From positions 80,511-144,510 of the forward strand of contig NZ_PDOC01000012.1 of the NCBI RefSeq assembly GCF_002760655.1: 64,000 bases of DNA. Direction: 5' to 3'. The notes under the pieces are model-generated. The model was not told the origin of the DNA. It did no database searches and saw only the letters and a list, made by a program, of their open reading frames with translations. This document shows positions 51,331 to 59,575 of the stretch, in pieces (position 1 is the first letter of the stretch; each line of letters starts with the position of its first letter). This stretch comes from Massilia eurypsychrophila (GTDB lineage Bacteria > Pseudomonadota > Gammaproteobacteria > Burkholderiales > Burkholderiaceae_D). The position numbers were made by a program, and so were the translations under genes.

Positions 51331-52263
51331 ATGGGCTTGTTCTCGTTCCTCAATAAAAACAAGCAAGACACCACTGCCGATGACAGTGGCTATTATTCCC
51401 GCGATGAGGATTCGGTCGCAAGCCGCGCCCGCTCCAAGCGCGCCTCGAGCGCCGGCGAACCGGCCGCGCCGCGGCGCGAACGCAAGTCGCGCGGCGACGA
51501 TCCCGTATTGCCCGAGAAGAAACGCGCCCGCCGCCGGCTGGTAGGCGCCATCGCGCTGGCGCTGGCCGTGGCGGTCGGTTTGCCGATGGTGCTCGACTCC
51601 GAGCCGAAGCCGCTGGCCGGCGACATCGCGTTCCAGATTCCATCGCGCGACAAGGCGCCACCGCTGCCGGTGCCGGCAGTGCCCGGCGCTGTCACAGCCG
51701 CCGATTCGCTCGACAAGCGCGAAGAGTTCATCGATCCGCCGAAGCCGGAACCGCGCGAGATCAAGACGGTTGCCGTCGCCGAGCCGAAAGTCGAGCCGAA
51801 GCCGGCGCCGCCGAAGGACGCACCGAAGGCAGAGGCCAAGCCGGAAGCCAAACCAGAACAAAAGCCCGAGCCGAAAGTGGCCAAGGCAGAACCGAAGGCA
51901 GTCGAGCCGAAGGTGGCGGAGCCGAAGCCGGCGAAGGTCGCCGTCAAGGAAGACAAACCGGCCGCCAAACCGGAAGACGCCGCCCGTGCGCTCAACATCC
52001 TCGAAGGCAAGCCGCCGGCAGTCGCGGCCGACAAGTTCGTCGTCCAGGTGGCAGCGCTCGGCACGGCCGAGAAAGTGGCCGAATTGCAGGGCAAGCTGAA
52101 GGACGCCGGTATCCGTTCCTTCACCCACAAGGTATCGACCGCCGGCGGCGAGCGCATCCAGGTGCAAGTCGGCCCGTTCAGCCGCGAAGAGGCGGACCGC
52201 ATGCGCGCCAGGCTCGACAAGGTCGGCATGCCCGGCAGCATCGTCAAGCCAGATGGAAAATAG
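51331..52263 (+). CDS. SPOR-domain cell division protein (DedD-like)
   Basis: 310 residues. A cytoplasmic basic N-terminus, one membrane helix (about 70-90, LVGAIALALAVAVGLPMVL), a long Pro/Lys/Glu linker made of repeated E-P-K units (about 130-215), and a C-terminal SPOR domain (KFVVQVAALGTAEKVAEL... QVQVGPFSREEADRM) that binds denuded septal glycan. The position between folC and cvpA is where dedD lies in many proteobacteria. ATG is 11 bases after folC. Confidence 0.88.
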   Translation: MGLFSFLNKNKQDTTADDSGYYSRDEDSVASRARSKRASSAGEPAAPRRERKSRGDDPVLPEKKRARRRLVGAIALALAVAVGLPMVLDSEPKPLAGDIAFQIPSRDKAPPLPVPAVPGAVTAADSLDKREEFIDPPKPEPREIKTVAVAEPKVEPKPAPPKDAPKAEAKPEAKPEQKPEPKVAKAEPKAVEPKVAEPKPAKVAVKEDKPAAKPEDAARALNILEGKPPAVAADKFVVQVAALGTAEKVAELQGKLKDAGIRSFTHKVSTAGGERIQVQVGPFSREEADRMRARLDKVGMPGSIVKPDGK

Positions 52264-52275
52264 ACAAACCAGGGC

Positions 52276-52773
52276 ATGCCGGGCGTGACCATTTTCGATT
52301 ACTTGGTATTGTTCGTTCTGTTGGCCTCGGTGGTAATCAGCACCATGCGCGGCCTGGTCAAGGAAATCCTTTCGCTGGTCAGCTGGGTGGTCGCCTTTGT
52401 CGTGGCCAACCTGTACGGCGCGACCCTAGCGCCGATGTTGCCGGCGATGATACCTGGCGAGGCGGTCCGCCTGATGGTTGCCTTCGTGGCGCTGTTTATC
52501 GGCGTGCGCATTCTGATGGGCCTGCTGATGCTGGCCGTCGACGCGCTCATCAAGGCGAGCGGCCTTGGCCTGGCCGACCGCGGCCTTGGCGGCCTGTTCG
52601 GCTTGGCGCGAGGCATTGTAATTGTGCTGTTCGGCGTCATACTGTGTGGCATGACGTCGATCCCGCAACAGGATTTCTGGCAAAACGCGTTGCTCTCGCC
52701 ACTGGCGGAAACCGGAGCGCGCACCGTCAAACCTTTCTTGCCTGCTGCGTTGACGCAGCACGTGCGTTTTTGA
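52276..52773 (+). CDS. cvpA: CvpA family membrane protein
   Basis: 165 residues with four hydrophobic segments: FDYLVLFVLLASVVIST, SLVSWVVAFVVANLYG, LMVAFVALFIGVRILMGLL and GLARGIVIVLFGVILCG. CvpA is an inner-membrane protein linked to colicin V production and envelope stress; its molecular role is unsettled. The dedD-cvpA-purF order is conserved. Confidence 0.92.
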   Translation: MPGVTIFDYLVLFVLLASVVISTMRGLVKEILSLVSWVVAFVVANLYGATLAPMLPAMIPGEAVRLMVAFVALFIGVRILMGLLMLAVDALIKASGLGLADRGLGGLFGLARGIVIVLFGVILCGMTSIPQQDFWQNALLSPLAETGARTVKPFLPAALTQHVRF

Positions 52774-52814
52774 ACCAATTTTCAATATCGGCTGTTCAGT
52801 CTTAGGAGCACACC

Positions 52815-54335
52815 ATGTGTGGCATCGTCGGCGTCGTCTCGCATAATCCCGTCAACCAGGTCCTCTACGACGCATTGCTGCTGCTGCAGCACCGCGGCCA
52901 GGATGCGGCGGGCATTGCAACCAATCACAGCAGCATGTTTTCGATGCACAAGGCCAATGGCCTCGTGCGCGACGTGTTCCGCACTCGCAACATGCGTTCA
53001 CTGCAGGGCAATTCCGGCATCGGCCATTGCCGCTACCCGACCGCAGGCTCGTCGAGCGAAGAGGAAGCGCAGCCGTTCTACGTCAACGCGCCGTTCGGCA
53101 TTACGCTGGCGCACAACGGCAACCTGACCAACCAGGAAGAACTGAAGCAGGCGCTGTTTCAGAACGATCGCCGCCACATCAATACCGATTCCGATTCGGA
53201 AGTATTGCTCAACGTGCTGGCCCACGAAATCCAGGAATCGACCACCGGCTATTCGCTCGATCCGGACGCCATCTTCAAGGCGGTTGCCATGGTGCACAAG
53301 CGTGTGCGCGGCGCCTACGCGGTGGTGGCGCAAATTGCCGGCCACGGCCTGCTGGCGTTTCGCGATCCGTTCGGCATCCGCCCGCTGTGCATCGGCGTCA
53401 ACGAGACCGACGAAGGCAATGAATACCTCGTCGCCAGCGAGTCGGTCGCGCTCGAAGGCATCGGCTTTCGCTTCCTGCGCGACATCGCGCCGGGCGAGGC
53501 AGTGTTCATCGACAACGACGGCAAGTTGCACCAGCGCCAGTGCGCCGAGAACCCGTCGCTCAACCCGTGCGCGTTTGAATTCGTCTACCTTGCGCGCCCC
53601 GACTCGATCCTGGACGGCGCCTCGGTGTACGCCACGCGCCTGAAGATGGGCGAGTACCTGGCCGAGAAAATTCGCAAGGAATTTTCCGCCGGCGAAATCG
53701 ACGTCGTCATGCCGATTCCCGATTCGTCGCGCCCGGCCGCGATTCAGCTCGCCCTCAAGCTCGGCATCGAATACCGCGAAGGCTTCATCAAGAACCGCTA
53801 TATCGGCCGCACCTTCCTGATGCCTGGCCAGGCGATCCGCAGCAAGTCGGTGCGCCAGAAGCTGAACGCCATTGGCTCCGAATTCAAGGGCAAGAACGTG
53901 CTGCTGGTCGACGACTCGATCGTGCGCGGCACCACCAGCCGCGAGATCGTCCAGATGGCGCGTGAAGCGGGCGCCCGCAACGTCTACTTCGCCTCGGCCG
54001 CGCCGCCGGTACTGTTTCCGAACGTGTACGGCATCGACATGCCGACCCGCGGCGAACTGATCGCTTACGGGCGCAGCAACGAAGAAATCTGCCGCGAGAT
54101 CACCGCCGACAAGCTGGTGTACCAGGACGTCGACGCGCTCAAGCGTTCGATTTCGGATGTCAACCCGGTGCTGCAGAACTTCGAGGCATCTTGCTTTGAC
54201 GGCGTCTACGTTACCGGCGACGTCACCCAGGATTACCTCGACCGCCTCGAATTTGCCCGCCACAATCCAAAGCAGGAACCAGCCGAGGACGCTGGCCGCA
54301 CCCAGCTCAACCTGACGCTGGCGACGGCGGAATAG
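52815..54335 (+). CDS. purF: Amidophosphoribosyltransferase
   Basis: 506 residues. The glutaminase nucleophile Cys2 follows the initiator in [12 protein letters not shown]; the PRPP-binding motif is [18 protein letters not shown]. Makes phosphoribosylamine, the first committed step of purine synthesis. The start has an AGGAG ribosome site. Confidence 0.97.
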   Translation: MCGIVGVVSHNPVNQVLYDALLLLQHRGQDAAGIATNHSSMFSMHKANGLVRDVFRTRNMRSLQGNSGIGHCRYPTAGSSSEEEAQPFYVNAPFGITLAHNGNLTNQEELKQALFQNDRRHINTDSDSEVLLNVLAHEIQESTTGYSLDPDAIFKAVAMVHKRVRGAYAVVAQIAGHGLLAFRDPFGIRPLCIGVNETDEGNEYLVASESVALEGIGFRFLRDIAPGEAVFIDNDGKLHQRQCAENPSLNPCAFEFVYLARPDSILDGASVYATRLKMGEYLAEKIRKEFSAGEIDVVMPIPDSSRPAAIQLALKLGIEYREGFIKNRYIGRTFLMPGQAIRSKSVRQKLNAIGSEFKGKNVLLVDDSIVRGTTSREIVQMAREAGARNVYFASAAPPVLFPNVYGIDMPTRGELIAYGRSNEEICREITADKLVYQDVDALKRSISDVNPVLQNFEASCFDGVYVTGDVTQDYLDRLEFARHNPKQEPAEDAGRTQLNLTLATAE

Positions 54336-54344
54336 GGCGGCATC

Positions 54345-55589
54345 GTGAGCGAGAAGAAACAGTTCGGTTTTACGACGGCCATCCTGCACAACGACCGGCA
54401 AAAGCCGATCGAGCACGGTTCGCTGCACAAGCCGGTGCACACGTCGGTCGCGTACGGCTACACGGACGCGCGCCAGCTGGCATCGGTGTTTCAGGGCAAG
54501 GAGCCGGGGTTTCGCTACGGCCGCCAGGGCAATCCGACGGTGGCGGCGCTCGAAGACAAGCTTACTCGCATGGAAGACGGCGTGTCGACCTTGTGCTTTG
54601 CCACCGGCATGGGCGCGATCGGCGCGGTGTTCCAGGGCCTGCTGCGCGCCGGCGACCACGTGGTGTCGTCGGCCTTCCTGTTCGGTAACACCAACAGTCT
54701 GTGGCAGACGGTCGGCGGGCAGGGCGTCGACGTCGCGTTTGTCGATGCCACCGATGTTGCCAACGTCGCAGCGGCGTTGACGCCGGCAACGCGCATCGTG
54801 TTCGTCGAAACGATCGCCAATCCGCGCACCCAGGTCGCCGACCTGGCGCGCATCGGCCAGCTGTGCCGCGAACGCGGCATCCTGTTCGTCGTCGACAACA
54901 CGATGACGACGCCTTACCTGTTCCGGCCGAAGTCGGTCGGCGCCGGCCTGGTCGTCAACGCGCTGACCAAGTCGATCGGCGGCCACGGCATTGCGCTCGG
55001 TGGCAGCCTGACCGATACCGGCGAGTATGACTGGAGCAACTACCCGCACATCGCCGCCAATTACAAGCGCAACCCGCCGGCGCAGTGGGGCATGGCGCAG
55101 CTGCGCGCCAAGGGCCTGCGCGACTTCGGCGCGTCGCTCGGCCCGGAAGCTGCGCACCACATCGCTGTCGGCGCCGAAACGCTGGCGCTGCGCATGGAAC
55201 GCAGCTGCGCCAATGCGCTGGCGCTGGCACGCATGCTCGAGGCTGATCCGCGCGTGGCGGCGGTGCATTATCCGGGGCTGGCGTCGCATCCCCAGCATGC
55301 ACTTACGAACGAACTGTTCCGCGCCGCCGGCTCGCTGTTCAGCTTCGAGCTAAGCGATGGCATCGACTGCTTCGACTACTTGAACCGCCTGCAGATCGGC
55401 ATTCCCGCGAGCAACCTGGGCGACACCCGCACCTTGGTCATTCCGGTCGCTCACACCATCTTTTACGAAATGGGCGCCGAGCGCCGCGCCAGCATGGGCA
55501 TCGCCGAGTCGCTGATCCGCGTGTCGGTCGGCATCGAAGACACGGCCGACCTGCTGGCCGACTTTCAGGGCGCATTGCCTTCGCTGTAA
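54345..55589 (+). CDS. Cystathionine gamma-synthase-family PLP enzyme
   Basis: 414 residues from a GTG at 54345 (SEKKQFGFTTAILHND), nine bases after purF. Fold-type I PLP enzyme: FRYGRQGNPTVAALE, FATGMGAIGAVFQG, FVVDNTMTTPYLF and the PLP lysine in VVNALTKSIGGHGIALGG, with a C-terminal IRVSVGIEDTADLLADF. It belongs to the Cys/Met metabolism group (gamma-synthases, sulfhydrylases, gamma-lyases). Substrate cannot be told from the motifs; in many betaproteobacteria the gene after purF is metZ, but this sequence is not the classical MetZ type. Confidence 0.88.
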   Translation: MSEKKQFGFTTAILHNDRQKPIEHGSLHKPVHTSVAYGYTDARQLASVFQGKEPGFRYGRQGNPTVAALEDKLTRMEDGVSTLCFATGMGAIGAVFQGLLRAGDHVVSSAFLFGNTNSLWQTVGGQGVDVAFVDATDVANVAAALTPATRIVFVETIANPRTQVADLARIGQLCRERGILFVVDNTMTTPYLFRPKSVGAGLVVNALTKSIGGHGIALGGSLTDTGEYDWSNYPHIAANYKRNPPAQWGMAQLRAKGLRDFGASLGPEAAHHIAVGAETLALRMERSCANALALARMLEADPRVAAVHYPGLASHPQHALTNELFRAAGSLFSFELSDGIDCFDYLNRLQIGIPASNLGDTRTLVIPVAHTIFYEMGAERRASMGIAESLIRVSVGIEDTADLLADFQGALPSL

Positions 55590-55610
55590 AACTACTCTGT
55601 CGAGAACAAC

Positions 55611-56342
55611 ATGAAAAAGATCGTGCTCTGCCTCACCCTGGCGTTCGCCAGCCTCGCCCACGCCGACGAGCTGGCCGATGCCAACGCCTTGCTGCAGAAG
55701 AAGGCGTATCCGCAAGCGCTGCAGTTGTACACCAAGCTGGCCAATGCCGGCAACGCCGAAGCGCAATTGCAGCTCGGGCAGATGTACTGGTATGGCGAGG
55801 CGGGCTCGATCGACCTGGTGAAGGCGGACGCGTGGCTGAAGAAGTCGGCCGCGAAGGGCAACAAGACCGCCGCCGCCTCGCTGGAAGTGATGAAGCAGCG
55901 CGAGCTTCGCCGCGCCGATATCGATTACTGGGTGTCCAAATACGATGGCGCCGACCTAAAGGCCGGCAAGTTCCATTGCCCTGCGCCGCGCATACCGGCG
56001 GTATCGAAGGTGAACGAGGAGATCAACCGCATTGCGGCGGCCATGACGGCCTGGCAGGATTGCTACAACGCCTTTGTGGTGAACCTGAATGCCAGCGCGC
56101 CGCTGACCAAGCGCATTCCGGACGACATTTCAAAGTTGCTCAACAAGCAGGAACTCGAGACCGCCACGGCCTACCTCGGCGAACTCCATACGCGCATGGG
56201 CGCCGATGCCAGCATCAGCGCCAAGCTGCTGCTGGCCGATTTTGACGCATGGCGCGCCGCCACCGATAAGTTTGTCAAAGAGCACAATGAGCTCGTCAAG
56301 AGCATGCCCGCTGTCATACCCAAGCGCAAGTACGACAACTAG
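55611..56342 (+). CDS. Secreted Sel1-repeat-like protein
   Basis: 243 residues with a signal peptide (MKKIVLCLTLAFASLAHADE, cut near Ala18). Residues 25-95 hold Sel1/TPR-like repeats (GNAEAQLQLGQMYWYGEAGS, then AWLKKSAAKGNKTAA), followed by an alpha-helical region with paired cysteines (KFHCPAPR and WQDCYNAF) that may form a disulfide in the periplasm. Function unknown; such repeats mediate protein contacts. Convergent with lexA. Confidence 0.75.
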   Translation: MKKIVLCLTLAFASLAHADELADANALLQKKAYPQALQLYTKLANAGNAEAQLQLGQMYWYGEAGSIDLVKADAWLKKSAAKGNKTAAASLEVMKQRELRRADIDYWVSKYDGADLKAGKFHCPAPRIPAVSKVNEEINRIAAAMTAWQDCYNAFVVNLNASAPLTKRIPDDISKLLNKQELETATAYLGELHTRMGADASISAKLLLADFDAWRAATDKFVKEHNELVKSMPAVIPKRKYDN

Positions 56343-56347
56343 GTCCT

Positions 56348-56364
56348 GGCCAGGCCACCTGGCC
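56348..56364. terminator. Hairpin between convergent Sel1-like gene and lexA
   Basis: GGCCAGG (56348-56354) and CCTGGCC (56358-56364) form a stem with a 3-base loop, overlapping the lexA stop. There is no T-run on either strand, so termination is uncertain. Confidence 0.35.
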
Positions 56365-56999
56365 TAGTGCCAGGTGCGCATCAGTCCGACGGCGAGGCCT
56401 TCGAGGGTAAAGTCGTCCACCGCCGGATCGACCTTGATCACCTTGAAGTCCGGATTTTCCGGGAACAGCTCGATCAGCGATCCGGTTTTCTTGTAGCGCT
56501 TGACGGTAACGTCGTCGCCGATGCGGGCGACCACGATCTGCCCGTTTTTCGCGGTATCGACTTTTTTCACGGCCAGCAAGTCGCCATCCATGATGCCGGC
56601 GTCGCGCATCGACAGGCCGCGCACCTTCAGCAGGTAATCCGGCTTCGACGCGAACATGGCCGGGTCGACGCTGTAGGTGGCCTCGACGTGTTCGAGCGCC
56701 AGGATGGGCGAGCCGGCGGCAACGCGGCCAACCAGCGGCAACGCCATCATCAAGGTCGGCGGTGGCATCGGGATTGCCTCGACGGCCGGACCGATCAGGC
56801 GGATGCCGCGCGACGTGCCTGGTGAAATCTCGATGGCGCCTTTGCGCGCCAGCGCCTGCAAATGCTCCTCGGCGGCGTTGGCCGACTTGAAGCCCAGCTC
56901 GGCGGCAATTTCCGCGCGCGTCGGAGGAAAGCCGGTGTTTTCGATTGCTTCCCGGATCAGGTTGAGGATCTCTTCTTGCCGTGCGGTGAGCTTGATCAT
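56364..56999 (-). CDS. lexA: LexA repressor
   Basis: 211 residues from the ATG at 56999 ([20 protein letters not shown]); the upstream in-frame extension crosses its own operators. Winged helix-turn-helix ([20 protein letters not shown]), autocleavage site Ala95-Gly96 in VAAGSP, catalytic Ser130 in GLSMRDAGI and Lys167 in VTVKRYKK. It represses SOS genes and is cut when RecA filaments form. Two LexA boxes lie upstream, so it controls itself. Confidence 0.97.
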   Translation of the reverse strand: MIKLTARQEEILNLIREAIENTGFPPTRAEIAAELGFKSANAAEEHLQALARKGAIEISPGTSRGIRLIGPAVEAIPMPPPTLMMALPLVGRVAAGSPILALEHVEATYSVDPAMFASKPDYLLKVRGLSMRDAGIMDGDLLAVKKVDTAKNGQIVVARIGDDVTVKRYKKTGSLIELFPENPDFKVIKVDPAVDDFTLEGLAVGLMRTWH

Positions 57000-57015
57000 T
57001 GGCGTTGCCCGAAGG

Positions 57016-57048
57016 CTGGTTATATAAACAGACTGTATTTTTGTACAG
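57016..57048 (-). promoter_or_regulatory. Two LexA (SOS) boxes upstream of lexA
   Basis: CTGTATTTTTGTACAG (57033-57048) fits CTGT-N8-ACAG exactly. CTGGTTATATAAACAG (57016-57031) fits with one mismatch and has the AT-rich centre of strong boxes. The centres are 17 bp apart, and the nearer box starts 17 bases before the lexA start. Confidence 0.88.
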
Positions 57049-57083
57049 TATTTCGTCCAATGCAAGTAAAAGTTCACAAAAAA

Positions 57084-57103
57084 GGGGTCAGACGCGGTTT
57101 TTG
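57084..57103. repeat. Single copy of the GGGGTCAGAC-type repeat core
   Basis: GGGGTCAGACGCGGTTTTTG follows a run of A and resembles the units of the array at 6426-6630 (core GGGGTCTGACCC followed by a T-rich stretch). It lies between the SOS boxes and the DUF29 gene. Confidence 0.6.
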
Positions 57104-57262
57104 TCCGATTTCGCGCATCAAAAAGCGGCTGCGTGACGCTGGACTGAGATTTCGTTGGGTGCTAATGTGGACTTTGTAAGGCGGCAGCCATGTTGGAACT
57201 CAAGTCAAATGAAGCGGCGTGCTCACAATGTGAACACGGTTTTTACAGAGAGGTCGCGCACC

Positions 57263-57718
57263 ATGTTGGAACTCAAAGCGAAAAACCAGTCGAGCACTGA
57301 TCATGAGATGGATCTGGCGCTTTGGTACGCGCGTCAGGCCGAGTTATTGCGCGAATCCCGTTTCGACCAGCTCGACGTGAACAACCTGATTGATGAACTG
57401 GAAGCCGCGGTGGGAAACTTGCGCAGGGAGTTGAGCAGCAGAATAGAGGTTTTGCTTACTCACTTACTGAAGTGTCAGTTTCAACCCCAGCGTATTTCGC
57501 GCAGCTGGTTAAATACCCTCGACGAGCAGCGGTCGCAAATCGCCAAGCTCCTCGATGAAAATCGTAGTCTGGGTCCAGGTGTGACGGACGTAGCCGCGAA
57601 AGTGTATCCCCTCTCAGTGCGCCGTGCGGTTACCCAGACAGGGCTGCCTCGCAGCACCTTCCCCTTGCTCAATCCGTATTCGAAGGATCAGCTGTTCGAC
57701 TTCGATTTCGTGCCTTGA
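57263..57718 (+). CDS. DUF29 domain protein
   Basis: 151 residues from the ATG at 57263 ([20 protein letters not shown]), in the middle of a longer open frame whose upstream part is not family-like. DUF29 pattern: [40 protein letters not shown] and [14 protein letters not shown]. Cytoplasmic, helical; function unknown. The first 15 bases of the gene (ATGTTGGAACTCAA) also occur at 57190, where they open a separate 36-codon frame ending at 57300. Confidence 0.8.
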   Translation: MLELKAKNQSSTDHEMDLALWYARQAELLRESRFDQLDVNNLIDELEAAVGNLRRELSSRIEVLLTHLLKCQFQPQRISRSWLNTLDEQRSQIAKLLDENRSLGPGVTDVAAKVYPLSVRRAVTQTGLPRSTFPLLNPYSKDQLFDFDFVP

Positions 57719-57761
57719 GGCGCTAAAAGCCACGGTTAGCCGGTCGGTTCACGGCCGGCGC

Positions 57762-57791
57762 TTGCCCGATCTGCCCATTCCGCGCTATAAT
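57762..57791 (+). promoter_or_regulatory. Predicted promoter of the rpsF operon
   Basis: TTGCCC (57762-57767) and a perfect TATAAT (57786-57791) with an 18-base spacer. A GC hairpin (57739-57759) just upstream may close the DUF29 transcript. Transcription would start near 57798, giving a leader of about 69 bases. Confidence 0.72.
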
Positions 57792-57806
57792 TGCCGGCTT
57801 TCCCTT

Positions 57807-57834
57807 CCCACACTCGTCTTGACGCCGAGGTGGG
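57807..57834 (+). ncRNA. Candidate S6:S18-binding leader of rpsF
   Basis: In the rpsF leader, CCCAC (57807-57811) pairs with GTGGG (57830-57834), an inner CGT/ACG hairpin has a CTTG loop (57815-57824), and CCGA is left bulged on the 3' side (57825-57828). A bulged CCG within such a stem is the hallmark of the leader bound by the S6:S18 pair to repress the operon in many bacteria. The structure was drawn by eye. Confidence 0.5.
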
Positions 57835-57866
57835 CTTTTGTTTTAAACGTCCCTAAGGAGTTATGC

Positions 57867-58274
57867 ATGCGTCATTATGAAATCGTTTTTATCGTCCACC
57901 CGGACCAAAGCGAGCAAGTCCCGGCGATGATCGAACGTTACAAAGCCAGCGTCACTGCACGCGGCGGTAACATTCATCGCGTCGAAGACTGGGGCCGTCG
58001 TCAGATGGCTTACTCGATCCAGAAGCTGCCAAAAGCGCACTACATCTGCCTGAACATCGAATGCGACAACGAGACCCTCGTGGAACTCGAAACCGCGTTC
58101 AAATTCAATGATGCCGTGCTGCGTCACCTCACCGTCAAGTTGAAGAAGGCTGAAATCACGCCGTCGCCGATGATGAAGTCGGTACAACGTGAAGACGCAG
58201 CCAAGAGCCACCGCTCGGAAGCGCCAGCTCCTGCAGCCGCTCCAGCAGCAGCACCAGCCCCAGCAGCTGCCTGA
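57867..58274 (+). CDS. rpsF: 30S ribosomal protein S6
   Basis: 135 residues from the ATG at 57867 ([20 protein letters not shown]) with an AAGGAG ribosome site; an out-of-frame ATG lies four bases earlier. The S6 core is followed by an Ala/Pro-rich C-terminal tail (about 116-135), longer than in E. coli mature S6. It binds S18 and the central domain of 16S rRNA. First gene of rpsF-priB-rpsR-rplI. Confidence 0.97.
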   Translation: MRHYEIVFIVHPDQSEQVPAMIERYKASVTARGGNIHRVEDWGRRQMAYSIQKLPKAHYICLNIECDNETLVELETAFKFNDAVLRHLTVKLKKAEITPSPMMKSVQREDAAKSHRSEAPAPAAAPAAAPAPAAA

Positions 58275-58316
58275 TTTTTGGTAAGAGACCCTCAGCTGGC
58301 GAAGTGAATCACACCA

Positions 58317-58610
58317 GTGAATCAACTTCAGTTTGTAGCCTCAATTTCGGAGCGCGACGTATTGCGCTATACCCCGGCCGGCGTGCCGATCGTGTCCGCC
58401 ACCCTGACGCATAGTTCGCAGCAGGTGGAAGCAGGGGTAGGCAGGTTGACCGAGTTTGAAATCACCGCGTTCGCCGCGGGCGAGATTTCAGGCCGGTTCT
58501 CCCGGGCCGAGTTAGGCGCAGCGCACCAGTTCACCGGTTTTCTGGCCAAGAAGAGTCGCAGTAGCAAAGCGTTGGTGTTTCACATCATTGATTTTAGTGC
58601 CGCCGCCTAA
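58317..58610 (+). CDS. priB: Primosomal replication protein N
   Basis: 97 residues from a GTG at 58317 (NQLQFVASISERDVLRYTPA). OB-fold single-stranded DNA-binding protein that helps PriA restart stalled forks. Placement between rpsF and rpsR is characteristic of beta- and gammaproteobacteria. Confidence 0.95.
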   Translation: MNQLQFVASISERDVLRYTPAGVPIVSATLTHSSQQVEAGVGRLTEFEITAFAAGEISGRFSRAELGAAHQFTGFLAKKSRSSKALVFHIIDFSAAA

Positions 58611-58642
58611 GCGGAGCACATTTTTAGATACAGGAGCCTCAA

Positions 58643-58933
58643 ATGGCATTCGGTAAAAAGTTCGACAAGAACAAGCTCAAGCTCAAAGAAAAACGCAAAC
58701 AACAGAACCCACTGTTCAAGCGCAAGAAATTCTGCCGCTTCACCGCAGCAAACGTCGAGCAGGTCGACTACAAAGACGTCGACACCCTGAAAGACTTCGT
58801 CCAGGAAAACGGCAAGATCATGCCAGCACGCCTGACCGGTACCAAGGCGCACTACCAGCGCCAGGTTGACACCGCCATCAAGCGCGCCCGCTACCTCGCG
58901 CTGCTGCCTTACACCGACCTGCACCACGCTTAA
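58643..58933 (+). CDS. rpsR: 30S ribosomal protein S18
   Basis: 96 residues. Basic N-terminus, then the S18 core [20 protein letters not shown] and [20 protein letters not shown]. Heterodimer partner of S6 in the small subunit and in leader binding. Confidence 0.97.
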   Translation: MAFGKKFDKNKLKLKEKRKQQNPLFKRKKFCRFTAANVEQVDYKDVDTLKDFVQENGKIMPARLTGTKAHYQRQVDTAIKRARYLALLPYTDLHHA

Positions 58934-58959
58934 GCGTTGCAGAGAACCTGGAGAAATAT

Positions 58960-59412
58960 ATGCAAATTATTCTGTTAGATAAAGTCGTCAACGTCGGCAA
59001 CCTCGGCGACGTCGTCAAAGTCAAGGACGGTTACGCACGTAACTTCCTGATCCCGCAACGCATGGCTCGCCGCGCAACGACCTCGGCAATCGCCGAGTTC
59101 GAAGTCAAGCGCGCTGAGCTGGAAAAAGCTGCTGCAGCCAAGCTGGCCGCATCGCAAGCCCAAGGCGAGAAGCTGAGCGGCATGACCATCTCGATCGCGC
59201 AAAAAGCGGGCGTCGATGGCCGTCTGTTCGGTTCGGTCACCAACTTCGACATCGCTGAAGCGCTGACGAAGCAAGGTTTCGCTGTCGAGAAAGCACAAGT
59301 TCGCATGCCGAACGGCCCGCTGAAGACGACCGGCGATCACGCTGTTGCAGTCGCACTGCACACCGACGTCGTTGTCGACATCACCATCGCTGTCGTCGGC
59401 GAAGCTGCTTAA
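58960..59412 (+). CDS. rplI: 50S ribosomal protein L9
   Basis: 150 residues. L9 N-domain ([19 protein letters not shown], then [12 protein letters not shown]), the long connecting helix and the C-domain ([20 protein letters not shown]). Last gene of the operon, closed by a terminator. Confidence 0.97.
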   Translation: MQIILLDKVVNVGNLGDVVKVKDGYARNFLIPQRMARRATTSAIAEFEVKRAELEKAAAAKLAASQAQGEKLSGMTISIAQKAGVDGRLFGSVTNFDIAEALTKQGFAVEKAQVRMPNGPLKTTGDHAVAVALHTDVVVDITIAVVGEAA

Positions 59413-59480
59413 ATATCGCCTTCGTCGCGCGGGCCATGGGCCCGCGAGATGACGCCATAATGCCGGGTTATCCGGTCAAG

Positions 59481-59506
59481 AAGCCGGGTACATCCCGGCT
59501 TTTTTA
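59481..59506 (+). terminator. Rho-independent terminator after rplI
   Basis: AAGCCGGG (59481-59488) pairs with CCCGGCTT (59494-59501) over a 5-base loop, then T-rich. Another perfect stem, CGCGGGCC/GGCCCGCG with loop ATG, lies 30-50 bases before. Confidence 0.88.
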
Positions 59507-59537
59507 CGTCTGTACCGAAGCGATTTCTCGCCGATTA

Positions 59538-59568
59538 TTGCAGCCTGTTCATCCGGAGCGGGTATAAT
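59538..59568 (+). promoter_or_regulatory. Predicted dnaB promoter close to the start codon
   Basis: TATAAT (59563-59568) ends only seven bases before the dnaB ATG; TTGCAG (59538-59543) is a possible -35 with a long 19-base spacer. Transcription from here would begin at or next to the A of the ATG. Confidence 0.55.
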
Positions 59569-59575
59569 TCGCGCC

